From Chryseobacterium sp. Tr-659 (GTDB taxonomy: Bacteria; Bacteroidota; Bacteroidia; Flavobacteriales; Weeksellaceae), in contig NZ_VWWP01000001.1 in NCBI RefSeq assembly GCF_011752975.1, forward strand, positions 682,001 to 746,000: a stretch of DNA of 64,000 bases, written 5' to 3'. The notes under the pieces were generated by a model that did no database searches, was not told the origin of the DNA, and saw nothing but the letters and a program-made list of their open reading frames with translations. A program made the position numbers and the translations under genes. Of this stretch, positions 1 to 7,565 are shown one piece after another (position 1 is the first letter of the stretch; every line of letters starts with the position of its first letter).

Positions 1-2
1 GT

Positions 3-404
3 GAAAATAAAATATTCAGCAGCCTTTCCGGCAAGTATGCTGAGAAACTTCAGCTTGATGAGAGAAAAAAGCTTTCTCTTATTGAAAAAGATCTTAAAAG
101 CCTTTCTCTGGATCATCAGACTCCTTCCCACGATCTTGAATTCGATAACGAGCATGAAGCGTTGGGAGCGATGTACGTGATTGAAGGTTCTACGTTAGGG
201 GGAAATGTTATTGCAAAACAGCTGTCTAAAACGGAAGGCTTTGATGCCGTTACTTTCAACTTTTTCGGATGTTATCAGGAAAATACGGGACCCATGTGGA
301 AAAACTTCAAAGAGGTTCTGGATACTGAGGTGGCCGAAGAAAACTACAATGAAGTGCTTTCCGGAGCGAAAAAGCTATATACGTTTTTACTGAACGTCAA
401 CTAA
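3..404 (+). CDS. Biliverdin-producing heme oxygenase, 3' part
   Basis: The reading frame is open from base 3 to the TAA at 402-404; the start lies outside the window. The visible 133 residues contain the bacterial heme oxygenase signature EHEALGAMYVIEGSTLGG (about residues 47-64 of the visible part), followed by a C-terminal helical region ending KLYTFLLNVN. In this family the protein opens heme to biliverdin, carbon monoxide and iron; bacterial members serve iron release or supply chromophore to a bacteriophytochrome. The partner, if any, would lie upstream of the window. A hairpin with a T-run follows at 424-458. Family assignment is confident; the physiological role is inferred. Confidence 0.85.
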   Translation, partial: ENKIFSSLSGKYAEKLQLDERKKLSLIEKDLKSLSLDHQTPSHDLEFDNEHEALGAMYVIEGSTLGGNVIAKQLSKTEGFDAVTFNFFGCYQENTGPMWKNFKEVLDTEVAEENYNEVLSGAKKLYTFLLNVN

Positions 405-423
405 TTTATTTTAATTCTAATTA

Positions 424-458
424 AATTCCTGAAAAATTGCGCATTTTTTCAGGAATTA
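424..458 (+). terminator. Rho-independent terminator after heme oxygenase gene
   Basis: A 13-base inverted repeat (aattcctgaaaaa / tttttcaggaatt) surrounds the 7-9 base loop ttgcgca. It ends the heme oxygenase gene 20 bases after its stop. The loop also supplies the TTG of the next promoter, so the two signals overlap. Confidence 0.7.
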
Positions 459-467
459 TTAAATTTG
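437..467 (+). promoter_or_regulatory. Bacteroidota-type promoter for mdh
   Basis: TTG at 437-439 and TAAATTTG at 460-467 are separated by 20 bases, matching the Bacteroidota consensus TTG-N17-23-TAnnTTTG. A start near 473 gives a leader of about 48 bases before the mdh ATG at 521. The upstream element lies inside the terminator of the preceding gene. Confidence 0.7.
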
Positions 468-520
468 GGGAGTTTCAAATTTAAACTTAACTAACAAAAA
501 ATAATTTAAAAAGTAACAAT

Positions 521-1447
521 ATGAAAGTAACTGTAGTAGGTGCAGGCGCTGTAGGAGCAAGCTGTGCGGAATACATCGCAATGAAGAACTTCTGTTCGGA
601 AGTAGTTTTAGTAGACATTAAAGAAGGGTTTGCTGAAGGTAAGGCAATGGATTTGATGCAAACTGCGTCTCTTAACGGATTTGATACAAAAATTACGGGT
701 ACAACAGGAGATTACAGCAAAACTGCAGGTTCTCATGTAGCAGTAATCACTTCAGGGATTCCAAGAAAACCTGGGATGACAAGAGAAGAGCTGATCGGTA
801 TCAATGCCGGTATCGTGAAGGAGGTTACTGAAAACTTAGTAAAACATTCTCCGGAAGTAATCATCATCGTAGTTTCTAACCCAATGGATACTATGGCTTA
901 CCTGGTTCACAAAACTTCAGGTCTTCCTAAGCATAAAATCATTGGTATGGGTGGTGCATTAGATTCAGCGAGATTCAAATACAGATTGGCTGAAGCTTTA
1001 GAAGCTCCTATTTCTGATGTTGACGGTATGGTAATCGCTGCTCACAGTGATACAGGTATGCTTCCATTATTGAGCAAAGCTACAAGAAATGGGGTTCCTG
1101 TAACTGAGTTCTTAAGTGAAGATCAACAAAAATATGTAATTGAAGAAACTAAAGTTGGAGGTGCTACTCTTACTAAATTATTAGGAACTTCTGCTTGGTA
1201 TGCTCCAGGTGCAGCAGTTTCTGTAATGGTTCAGGCAATTGCTTGTGACCAAAAGAAAATGATTCCTTGTTCTTTAATGCTTGAAGGAGAATACGGGCAA
1301 AACGATATCTGCTTAGGTGTTCCTGCTATTATTGGAGCAAACGGAGTAGAATCAATTGTAAATGTAACTTTGACTGCTGAAGAGCAATTGAAATTCGCTG
1401 AAGCTGCTAATGCAGTAAGAGAGGTGAATGGAGATCTTAAATTTTAA
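521..1447 (+). CDS. mdh: Malate dehydrogenase
   Basis: NAD-dependent oxidation of malate to oxaloacetate in the citric acid cycle, in the cytosol. The 308-residue protein begins with the Rossmann motif GAGAVG (residues 7-12). It has Asp32 in VLVDI for NAD binding, the substrate loop around IPRKPGMTREEL (about residues 80-91), the SNPMD segment, and the catalytic His in AAHSDTG (about residue 175). This is the LDH-like type of MDH usual in Bacteroidota and the length is normal. It is a single-gene unit: own promoter at 437-467 and terminator at 1486-1524. The GC-richer, ordered codon use suggests high expression. Confidence 0.95.
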   Translation: MKVTVVGAGAVGASCAEYIAMKNFCSEVVLVDIKEGFAEGKAMDLMQTASLNGFDTKITGTTGDYSKTAGSHVAVITSGIPRKPGMTREELIGINAGIVKEVTENLVKHSPEVIIIVVSNPMDTMAYLVHKTSGLPKHKIIGMGGALDSARFKYRLAEALEAPISDVDGMVIAAHSDTGMLPLLSKATRNGVPVTEFLSEDQQKYVIEETKVGGATLTKLLGTSAWYAPGAAVSVMVQAIACDQKKMIPCSLMLEGEYGQNDICLGVPAIIGANGVESIVNVTLTAEEQLKFAEAANAVREVNGDLKF

Positions 1448-1485
1448 TTATTGATCTGCTTTAGGCAGGAATTAAAATAAATAAT

Positions 1486-1524
1486 AACAGGCTGTTTCAT
1501 TGGAAACGGTCTGTTTTGTTTTTG
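1486..1524 (+). terminator. Terminator after mdh
   Basis: Inverted repeat aacaggctgtttc / gaaacggtctgtt (13 pairs including G-U), followed by ttgtttttg. It lies 39 bases after the mdh stop. Confidence 0.75.
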
Positions 1525-1623
1525 ATAATTTCATAATTATAAACTGTGAATACTAAATTACTTTGTTGTTTTCACAAACTGACTGACAGCTTCCACAAAG
1601 TTTTTATTTTTCTAATAATTCAA

Positions 1624-2346
1624 TCAATAAAAATCATAGTACAAGCTCCATTCTTTGGTTTCACTATTTTTGGCAAACATAAAGCTTCCGCTGTCTACCA
1701 CATTCAGCTGGGCTTTATTATCTGATGAAACCTGAAAAACATATTCAAAACCTTTTCCGAAGCCATCCTTGATTCCAATGCCCGGTTGGCAATAAGAAGG
1801 GTAACCACCTAATTTAGTACTATAACAATGTTCCATGATATCATAATAACTATTGATAATTCCTTCTTCTTCAAGCTCCAGAATTTTATCTTCCATTTCA
1901 CCTTCCAGATCTTCGAGACCGCCGCCATCCCATATAGGAGCGTCTTTAGTAAATAACTTGGAGCTTAATGGGAATGGTTTTAAGTAAGAGGTTGAACTTT
2001 TCAGGTCTTTAATAACTATTTCTTCTAGATTTTCATATTCTCGGATTATCCAATGGTCTCCCATCTTTTCCAGTGCATCCGGAAAATCGTGTGATATAAA
2101 GACTGTTATTAACTTTTTGTCTTTGATTTGTTCAGGTACAAAAGGCTGGTTAGGAAGGTAGAGCTGTATGAGCGGCATCATCTGTTTTCCTTCTTTGTCT
2201 AATGGTATTTCTTCAGATTCAGCATAGGCAAAAACACGGCCGATCCATGATTCTTCCAATGTATTCTGAGGTCTGAATCCCCCGGTTAAAAATTCTGTTG
2301 CCGGTCTTTCTACATGATTTTTTATTTCCTGAATTTTGTTGTCCAT
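1624..2346 (-). CDS. DUF1963 (YwqG-like) protein
   Basis: A cytosolic protein of the DUF1963/YwqG family, whose biochemical function is not known. Family features visible are the opening FLTGGFRPQNTLEESWIG, the KLGGYPSYCQ motif near the middle, and the C-terminal DSGSFMFAKN block. I place the start at the ATG at 2346 (protein MDNKIQEIKNH, about 240 residues). The frame stays open to an ATG at 2424, but the extra 26 residues are Lys/Phe-rich and unlike the family. No operon partner: the next gene upstream starts beyond a 70-base gap. Confidence 0.75.
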   Translation of the reverse strand: MDNKIQEIKNHVERPATEFLTGGFRPQNTLEESWIGRVFAYAESEEIPLDKEGKQMMPLIQLYLPNQPFVPEQIKDKKLITVFISHDFPDALEKMGDHWIIREYENLEEIVIKDLKSSTSYLKPFPLSSKLFTKDAPIWDGGGLEDLEGEMEDKILELEEEGIINSYYDIMEHCYSTKLGGYPSYCQPGIGIKDGFGKGFEYVFQVSSDNKAQLNVVDSGSFMFAKNSETKEWSLYYDFY

Positions 2347-2504
2347 TTTTAGAATTTTGAATTGGAAATTCTTCTCTTTCTTATATCTGTTCATTTTTTC
2401 TGTAAATTTTCTCTGAAAGTGCATGCTGAAGTATCGCTCAGCTTTCGGCTGAAAATGGAGTGAGAGAATGAATGTATTTGAGAAGGTTTTTCATTAATGA
2501 AATA

Positions 2505-3560
2505 TTACTTTCTTATCTGATCGGATAGATACAGATTATTTTTGTCGATCTTAAGAATATTAGTGCTGGTAGTATACCATTCCACAAATTTATCATATTC
2601 TGATTTATTATTGGCCTGCCAGTTTTTAAAAGCTTCCTGATCTCCTATCTGAAAAATGTAATGATTATAAGCATTGAATATATTATTGTCTTCCATTGTT
2701 TTATGATAGCTTAGCAATACATTTGGGGCATTGTTATCTTTGAAATATCCGGCTATGAGTTTTCTCCTTATTGAAGATAGTGTGTCGAGATTAATCTCTT
2801 TTTGATCAAGGATTCCCAGCATAAAGTATTTACCAAAAATAATACAGAAGGGAATTTTTTTGACACTAATATCCATGATCGCTTCACAAAGATCTACTTT
2901 TACTGAATCTTGATTATTAAAAGTTACAGCTTTTTTGTAATTATCATATAAAAGCTTACTCATTTCCTGAGTTCGGGATGTAGTACGCTCCAGATTTAGA
3001 AATATTTCACCATACATAAGGCCATACAGAATATTGGGAGAATTCAAGTATAACTTGGAAATCTTGTAATAATTCGAAGGAAATGAAGGTTCTGCTTTGA
3101 TTCCATCTTCATAACTCACAATGGCTTCTTTGAACTTTTCCTGAAGCTCCAGCACAACTCCTTTTTCAAGATGTAGCCTTCCGGAAGAAGGAAATTTTTT
3201 TAGACCTTCATTGTAAATTTTTATTGCCTGTTCAGGATTGTTTAAGTAATCATATGTATTACCAAGAAGTGCATAATAACGGTCATTAAGATTAGAATAC
3301 CCTTTAATTTTTTCCAGTTGTAAAATAGCATTTTTATAATCTGCTTTTTTAGTATATGCTAGAGCAATTTCATAGGGATATGTATGATCCTTAGGGTCAA
3401 CTTTTTCACATTGTTTCAATAAGGCAATGCTTTCATCATATTTTCCATCATCCATTAACTGGACAGCATCATAAATTTCTTTGCATTTAAAAGTCTTTTC
3501 TTGTGCATGTAATGGTGATAATAAAGCGATTGCTGGTATTAAATAAGCTTTTTTTAACAT
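2505..3560 (-). CDS. Secreted tetratricopeptide-repeat protein
   Basis: A 351-residue protein with a signal peptide (MLKKAYLIPAIALLSPLHAQ, likely cut after AQ) and then tandem TPR units from about residue 25 to 180. Examples are the helix pairs around YDESIALLKQCEKVDPKDHTY, YKNAILQLEKIKG and PEQAIKIYNEGLKKFPSSGR. The C-terminal half is helical without recognisable motifs. TPR proteins act as protein-binding scaffolds; the partner here cannot be read from the sequence. It lies downstream of the small double-glycine peptide gene, but a terminator-like hairpin (3611-3636) separates them. Confidence 0.75.
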   Translation of the reverse strand: MLKKAYLIPAIALLSPLHAQEKTFKCKEIYDAVQLMDDGKYDESIALLKQCEKVDPKDHTYPYEIALAYTKKADYKNAILQLEKIKGYSNLNDRYYALLGNTYDYLNNPEQAIKIYNEGLKKFPSSGRLHLEKGVVLELQEKFKEAIVSYEDGIKAEPSFPSNYYKISKLYLNSPNILYGLMYGEIFLNLERTTSRTQEMSKLLYDNYKKAVTFNNQDSVKVDLCEAIMDISVKKIPFCIIFGKYFMLGILDQKEINLDTLSSIRRKLIAGYFKDNNAPNVLLSYHKTMEDNNIFNAYNHYIFQIGDQEAFKNWQANNKSEYDKFVEWYTTSTNILKIDKNNLYLSDQIRK

Positions 3561-3610
3561 GAGTATCTGTATTAGTTCAGATGCAAATATGCATTTATTA
3601 TATTGTAAAT

Positions 3611-3636
3611 AAAAAAGAGCGGAAAAGCCGCCCTTA
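3611..3636 (-). terminator. Terminator of the double-glycine peptide gene
   Basis: Read on the minus strand, gggcgg / ccgctc forms a six-pair hairpin (one G-U) followed by TTTTTT. It lies 18 bases after the stop of the peptide gene. Confidence 0.6.
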
Positions 3637-3654
3637 ATTTATCTAACAATATAT

Positions 3655-3891
3655 TTAAATATAAACACATCCACATCCTACTTCCCATTCCTGGCAAAGA
3701 CGCTGCGGTTCATTGCAAGGTCCGCCACCTCCGGGGCCGCCGCCATTGCTTCTATAACAGGTACCGTTGCTGCAGTAATAGTTGCCTGCTGTAGGAGGAC
3801 AATAGCCATTACTGTCGCATAACGCATATGCTGTGTCTCCACCGGCAATCAATACTAGTTGATTTCTCTTTAATTTCTTTAAATTTTTCAT
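3655..3891 (-). CDS. Double-glycine-leader, Cys/Gly-rich bacteriocin-like peptide
   Basis: A 78-residue precursor-like peptide. The leader MKNLKKLKRNQLVLIAGG ends in Gly-Gly, the cleavage and export signal of peptides handled by C39-peptidase ABC transporters. The predicted 60-residue core holds nine Cys, a run of Gly/Pro residues (GGGPGGGGP) and a Cys-rich tail (VGCGCVYI). Short peptides with this leader are common in Chryseobacterium and relatives and are annotated bacteriocin-like. No peptidase-transporter, modification enzyme or immunity gene is adjacent. It has its own candidate promoter (3921-3951) and terminator. Killing activity is not shown; a secreted signalling or structural peptide is also possible. 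Confidence 0.7.
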   Translation of the reverse strand: MKNLKKLKRNQLVLIAGGDTAYALCDSNGYCPPTAGNYYCSNGTCYRSNGGGPGGGGPCNEPQRLCQEWEVGCGCVYI

Positions 3892-3920
3892 AGTAATTAA
3901 TGTTTTTAATTTGTTGATTA

Positions 3921-3951
3921 CTAATGTAGAAAAATTTTAACACACCGACAA
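3921..3951 (-). promoter_or_regulatory. Candidate promoter of the double-glycine peptide gene
   Basis: On the minus strand TTG (3951-3949) is followed after 20 bases by TACATTAG (3928-3921), seven of eight to TAnnTTTG. It lies about 30 bases before the ATG. The TTG falls in an imperfect hairpin that may also terminate the upstream acetyltransferase gene. Confidence 0.4.
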
Positions 3952-3984
3952 GTGTTTTAATAATTAAGATCTGATGCTTGGAAA

Positions 3985-4521
3985 CTACTCTAGATCTAAG
4001 GTCATAAAAAGAGCTGTTTCATCAGAATTTTCATATAATCTGGTATTGAGACCGGTGATATTAAAGCCTATTCTTCTGTAAAATTGTATGGCAGGGTAGT
4101 TGGTGTTTTGTGTTTCAAGTTCAATTACTCTGCAGCCTAGCTTTCGGGCTTCTTTAATAGCATTTTTGATCAGCATAATCCCGATTCCCTGTCTTCGGTG
4201 CTTTTCATCAATCAGGATATTTTCTATGTAAAAGCTGTTGTTCCATGTTCTTTGTTCGCATATGATCCATCCGGCTAATTCACCATTAATAAAAGCTCCG
4301 AAAGAACTGTTTTTTTCAATGATGTTGTTAAGCTCTTCAAATTCTTCAGAAGTTGTTTCCCATGTTTTGGTATAAGGCAAAGCTTTTTGTTTTAAGGTAA
4401 ACTCAAAAGAACTTCCAAATTCAATAGATGAAACCACGTATCTTGTATCCGTTGTGTATCCGTTATGTCCCCAATTGAAACCTGGATCGTGAGTTAATTT
4501 TTGTAGTTTTTTTATTTCCAT
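3985..4521 (-). CDS. GNAT-family N-acetyltransferase
   Basis: A 178-residue acyl-CoA-dependent acetyltransferase of unknown substrate. The GNAT core is visible: strand-loop IENILIDEKHRRQGIGIMLI with the acetyl-CoA pyrophosphate-binding R/Q-x-x-G-x-G/A pattern (RRQGIG, about residues 109-114). It is followed by helix and the motif NYPAIQFYRRIGF near residue 145. The protein is cytosolic with no signal peptide. The layout (regulatory extension of about 60 residues before the core) resembles streptothricin-acetyltransferase-type GNATs, but the substrate cannot be assigned. Confidence 0.8.
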   Translation of the reverse strand: MEIKKLQKLTHDPGFNWGHNGYTTDTRYVVSSIEFGSSFEFTLKQKALPYTKTWETTSEEFEELNNIIEKNSSFGAFINGELAGWIICEQRTWNNSFYIENILIDEKHRRQGIGIMLIKNAIKEARKLGCRVIELETQNTNYPAIQFYRRIGFNITGLNTRLYENSDETALFMTLDLE

Positions 4522-4549
4522 GAAACTGCTTTATAAAATTGAAGTGTTT

Positions 4550-5338
4550 TTATTTCTTATTTATAATATACTCTTCATCTGTGATGATATTTATGTGAGG
4601 GCCGTTTAACGGATAATGTTGAAGTCCTTCAAGATGTCCGAAGTGGAGGAGAGGGAACTTTTCGGTCAGATGTCGTACTTTACTTCCAAAAGAATTAATA
4701 TGAACGTTTTGAATGGCATCTTTTTTTTGTCTGCCATTGGTAAAAAAGAGCATCAGGTTGCAATGATCCTTAAAATCGGAATCATTATAATAAAATACGT
4801 TGAGGTTTTCTTCATTACAGATATGAACCAGATCATTAATAAGGTCATTTTTGTCAGCTAAAGGAAGGTTGCAATCGATTCGGATGGAGAAGTTTTCAGC
4901 ATTATTTTCCTTGAAATCAGAGCTGGCCATCTGAATAAACCGATGTTCTATATTTTCAAACTTTTCCTGTTCCGGGCGGTAATTTTTACTAGACAACACA
5001 TCAATAGGTGCCTGTATATCCAATAAAACAGCATTTTCACGGGATAGCAATTTCTCAATCTCAATGGCAAACTGAAAATGATAATCAAAAAGCATAAAAT
5101 CTCCAGTGGTAATTATCAGTTGGCTGCCACTTATTTTTAGATGTAAATACGTTTTGGGAAACTGTGTTTTCAGGTCTTCCAGTTTTTTTATAAAATCTTC
5201 AGGATTTTCTAATTGTACCTTTGTTTCGAGCTCGGCCGGGTTATTAGCATGGCCGCCATAGCCCCGAAAGAATTTGAAAAATTGAAAATCATATAAATTT
5301 TCAGGAAATTTATAATACCAGTATACGCCTAAAATCAT
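4550..5338 (-). CDS. Conserved hypothetical protein
   Basis: I do not recognise this protein family. I start it at the ATG at 5338 (MILGVYWYYKFPENLYDF, 262 residues). The frame stays open to 5512, but that would overlap the divergent phosphatase gene that starts at 5442. The protein is soluble, acidic and has no signal peptide. It contains a RGYGGH motif near the N terminus, and a central part with alternating strands and helices. It is divergent from pafA with a shared 103-base upstream region. No functional link is evident. Confidence 0.65.
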   Translation of the reverse strand: MILGVYWYYKFPENLYDFQFFKFFRGYGGHANNPAELETKVQLENPEDFIKKLEDLKTQFPKTYLHLKISGSQLIITTGDFMLFDYHFQFAIEIEKLLSRENAVLLDIQAPIDVLSSKNYRPEQEKFENIEHRFIQMASSDFKENNAENFSIRIDCNLPLADKNDLINDLVHICNEENLNVFYYNDSDFKDHCNLMLFFTNGRQKKDAIQNVHINSFGSKVRHLTEKFPLLHFGHLEGLQHYPLNGPHINIITDEEYIINKK

Positions 5339-5410
5339 AGTAGAATCTCTTGGAATTGAATGAAATTCAAATTTAAATAAAATTTCACACTCCAAAACTT
5401 TCAAAACCCT

Positions 5411-5418
5411 TAAATTTG
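5411..5418 (+). promoter_or_regulatory. Candidate -7 element of pafA
   Basis: TAAATTTG matches TAnnTTTG exactly and lies 23 bases before the pafA ATG at 5442. I see no good TTG at the usual upstream distance, which would fit a promoter needing an activator (for example under phosphate limitation), but that is inference. Confidence 0.4.
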
Positions 5419-5441
5419 TTGTCAATAAAAATTTTACTTGG

Positions 5442-7088
5442 ATGCTTAGGAACATTTCAATTGCGGCAGCTACTTTATTGTCCGTAGTTACAATCAATGC
5501 ACAGAAGAACAAAAATACCCAACTTGAAAGACCGAAATTAGTGGTAGGTCTGGTAGTAGACCAGATGCGTTGGGATTATCTGTACCGTTTTTACGGAAAA
5601 TACGGAAATGAAGGCTTCAAAAGATTATTGAATACCGGATATTCTTTAAATAATGTTCATATTCCTTATGTTCCTACCATTACGGCTTTGGGGCATACTT
5701 GTATTTATACAGGATCTGTACCTGCTATTCACGGTATTGCCGGAAATGACTGGACGGATAAAGAAACTGGTAAAGGAGTATATTGTACTGCGGATGAAAG
5801 TGTTCAGCCGGTAGGAACAACCAATGCAAAAATAGGAAGCCACTCACCGAAAAACCTTTGGTCAACAACCGTTACCGATGAATTAAGACTGGCAACCAAC
5901 TTCCAGGGGAAAGTAATCGGAGTTTCTCTGAAAGACCGTGCTTCTATTCTTCCTGCAGGCCATACGCCTAATGGAGCTTTCTGGTTTGATGACAGTACTG
6001 GGAATTTCATTACAAGTACATGGTATATGAATGATCTTCCTCAATGGGTAAAATCATTCAATTCACAGAATCTTCCTGAAAAATTAGTAGCGAATGGTTG
6101 GAATACCCTGCTTCCTATCAATCAGTATACGGAAAGTTCGCCAGACAATTCTTCATGGGAAGGTCTGTTAGGAAGTGCAAAAACACCTACTTTCCCTTAC
6201 AGTAATTTAGCTCAGGATTATCAGAATAAAAAAGACAACATTCGTTATACACCTTTCGGAAATACACTGACCTTGAAGTTGGCTGAAGCTTCTGTAGAAG
6301 GAGAAAAACTGGGGGGAGACAATATTACTGACTTTTTAGCAATCAACCTTGCTTCTACAGATTATGCCGGACATAAATTTGGGCCTAATTCTATTGAAGT
6401 TGAAGATGTTTATATCAGATTAGATCAGGATCTTGCAGAATTCTTCAAATATCTGGATTCAAAAGTAGGAAAAGGAGAGTATACTGTTTTCTTATCTGCC
6501 GATCACGGTGGCGCTCACTCTGTAGGATTTCTTAAGGAGCATAAAATCCCGACTGGTTTCTTCGGTGAAGGAGCAGAGAAGAATCTTAATCAGAAACTTA
6601 AAGATAAATTCGGGGCTGATCAGCTGATTAACGCTATTGATAATTATCAGATCTATTTTGACAGAAAAGTATTGGCAGACAAAAAACTTGAACTGGATGA
6701 TGTGAAAGATTTTACGGTGAAAGAACTGGAAAAAGATCCTACTGTTTTATATGCTGTTGATGTGGAGAAAGTTCAGGGATCTAGTATTCCGGAGCCAATC
6801 AAACAGAGAATCATTAACGGTATCAACAGACAGAGAAGTGGAGATATCCAGTTAATTTCTCATGATTCTATGCTTCCTCCGTATTCTAAAACCGGAACAA
6901 CACATAGCGTATGGAATTCTTATGATTCACACATTCCATTAATTTTCATGGGATGGGGAGTACAGCATGGGGAAAGTAATAAAGCATATCATATGACGGA
7001 TATTGCGCCTACCGTATCTTCTCTATTGAAAATTCAGTTCCCAAGCGGAAATGTAGGAAACCCGATTACTGAAGTTATCGGTAAATAG
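5442..7088 (+). CDS. pafA: PafA-type alkaline phosphatase
   Basis: A 548-residue secreted phosphomonoesterase closely resembling PafA of Elizabethkingia. Signal peptide MLRNISIAAATLLSVVTINAQ, then VVGLVVDQMRWDYLYR with the metal-binding Asp, and the nucleophile Thr79 in the segment NVHIPYVPTITALGHT. The substrate-binding Asn is in GNDW (102) and a Lys-x-Arg pair in LKDRAS. Later metal ligands are in STDYAGHKFGP, SADHGG and GTTHSV. It releases phosphate from many phosphomonoesters in the periplasm and is relatively insensitive to product phosphate in characterised homologues. This fits a role in scavenging organic phosphorus. It stands alone; the PhoB/PhoR-like pair of this window is about 50 kb away. 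Confidence 0.93.
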   Translation: MLRNISIAAATLLSVVTINAQKNKNTQLERPKLVVGLVVDQMRWDYLYRFYGKYGNEGFKRLLNTGYSLNNVHIPYVPTITALGHTCIYTGSVPAIHGIAGNDWTDKETGKGVYCTADESVQPVGTTNAKIGSHSPKNLWSTTVTDELRLATNFQGKVIGVSLKDRASILPAGHTPNGAFWFDDSTGNFITSTWYMNDLPQWVKSFNSQNLPEKLVANGWNTLLPINQYTESSPDNSSWEGLLGSAKTPTFPYSNLAQDYQNKKDNIRYTPFGNTLTLKLAEASVEGEKLGGDNITDFLAINLASTDYAGHKFGPNSIEVEDVYIRLDQDLAEFFKYLDSKVGKGEYTVFLSADHGGAHSVGFLKEHKIPTGFFGEGAEKNLNQKLKDKFGADQLINAIDNYQIYFDRKVLADKKLELDDVKDFTVKELEKDPTVLYAVDVEKVQGSSIPEPIKQRIINGINRQRSGDIQLISHDSMLPPYSKTGTTHSVWNSYDSHIPLIFMGWGVQHGESNKAYHMTDIAPTVSSLLKIQFPSGNVGNPITEVIGK

Positions 7089-7110
7089 TATAACATATAA
7101 CATATAAAAA

Positions 7111-7175
7111 TATTAATAGGAACGGGCTTTAGCCCGTTTTTGCATTATATACCATTGTATTGGCTTTAGCCCAAA
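7111..7175 (+). repeat. Two-hairpin dispersed repeat, copy 1
   Basis: Hairpin aacgggct-tt-agcccgtt (7121-7138) preceded by ttaatagg, then about 20 bases on a second smaller hairpin, ttggctttagcccaa (7160-7174). An inverted copy with the same two-part order is at 13168-13228. Single-hairpin relatives occur at 13281-13306, 43154-43181 and 44399-44425. It lies between pafA and the cobalamin operon and may also act as the pafA terminator. Confidence 0.7.
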
Positions 7176-7333
7176 CTTATATCCCGGATAATTTAGACTT
7201 ATTTTTTGTAAAATTAAATTCAACAATTTTTATTGATTTGATAGCTAATAAATATCCAGTTTTAAATTCATATGTAATAATTAAACATTTAAATCCACCA
7301 AAAGACCGCGTATGTGCTCTCTGAGTTCACTTT

Positions 7334-7363
7334 TTGGGGAATACATATAAAAACCTATCTTTG
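7334..7363 (+). promoter_or_regulatory. Promoter of the cobalamin operon
   Basis: TTG at 7334-7336 and TATCTTTG at 7356-7363, separated by 19 bases: a full match to the Bacteroidota consensus. The predicted start near 7370 is just before the riboswitch aptamer. Confidence 0.75.
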
Positions 7364-7373
7364 CAAAAATTTT

Positions 7374-7517
7374 GGTTTCCAGTATATTGGAATGAAAAGG
7401 GAATCGGGTGAAACTCCCGGACTGTCCCCGCAACTGTAAATCGCAATACAATTTTCTGTAAAAAGCCACTGTATTTAACGGGAAGGCACAGGAAGCGAAA
7501 GTCAGGAGACCTGCCGG
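7374..7517 (+). promoter_or_regulatory. Cobalamin riboswitch
   Basis: The conserved blocks of the adenosylcobalamin aptamer appear in order. They are gggaatcgggtgaaactccc (7399-7418), the core actgtccccgcaactgtaa, then gccactg, gggaaggc, and the B12 box gaaagtcaggagacctgcc (7497-7515). The switch lies in the 5' leader of the BtuB-like receptor gene, whose ATG is 48 bases further on. Family knowledge: cobalamin binding lowers expression of the downstream genes. A downstream gctttcggagg (7541-7551) can pair with the gcgaaag stretch in the B12 box region and may be part of the switch. Confidence 0.95.
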
Positions 7518-7565
7518 AATTATAATTTAAAAATCATATTGCTTTCGGAGGAAAAGTAAAAAAGT

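Noticed and set aside
2347..2424. N-terminal extension of the DUF1963 protein
   Set aside because: Extra residues are Lys/Phe-rich and unlike the family; the ATG at 2346 fits better.
4616..4861. 81-residue plus-strand frame in the 4550-5338 gene
   Set aside because: Shadow frame of the minus-strand gene; no start signal or family.
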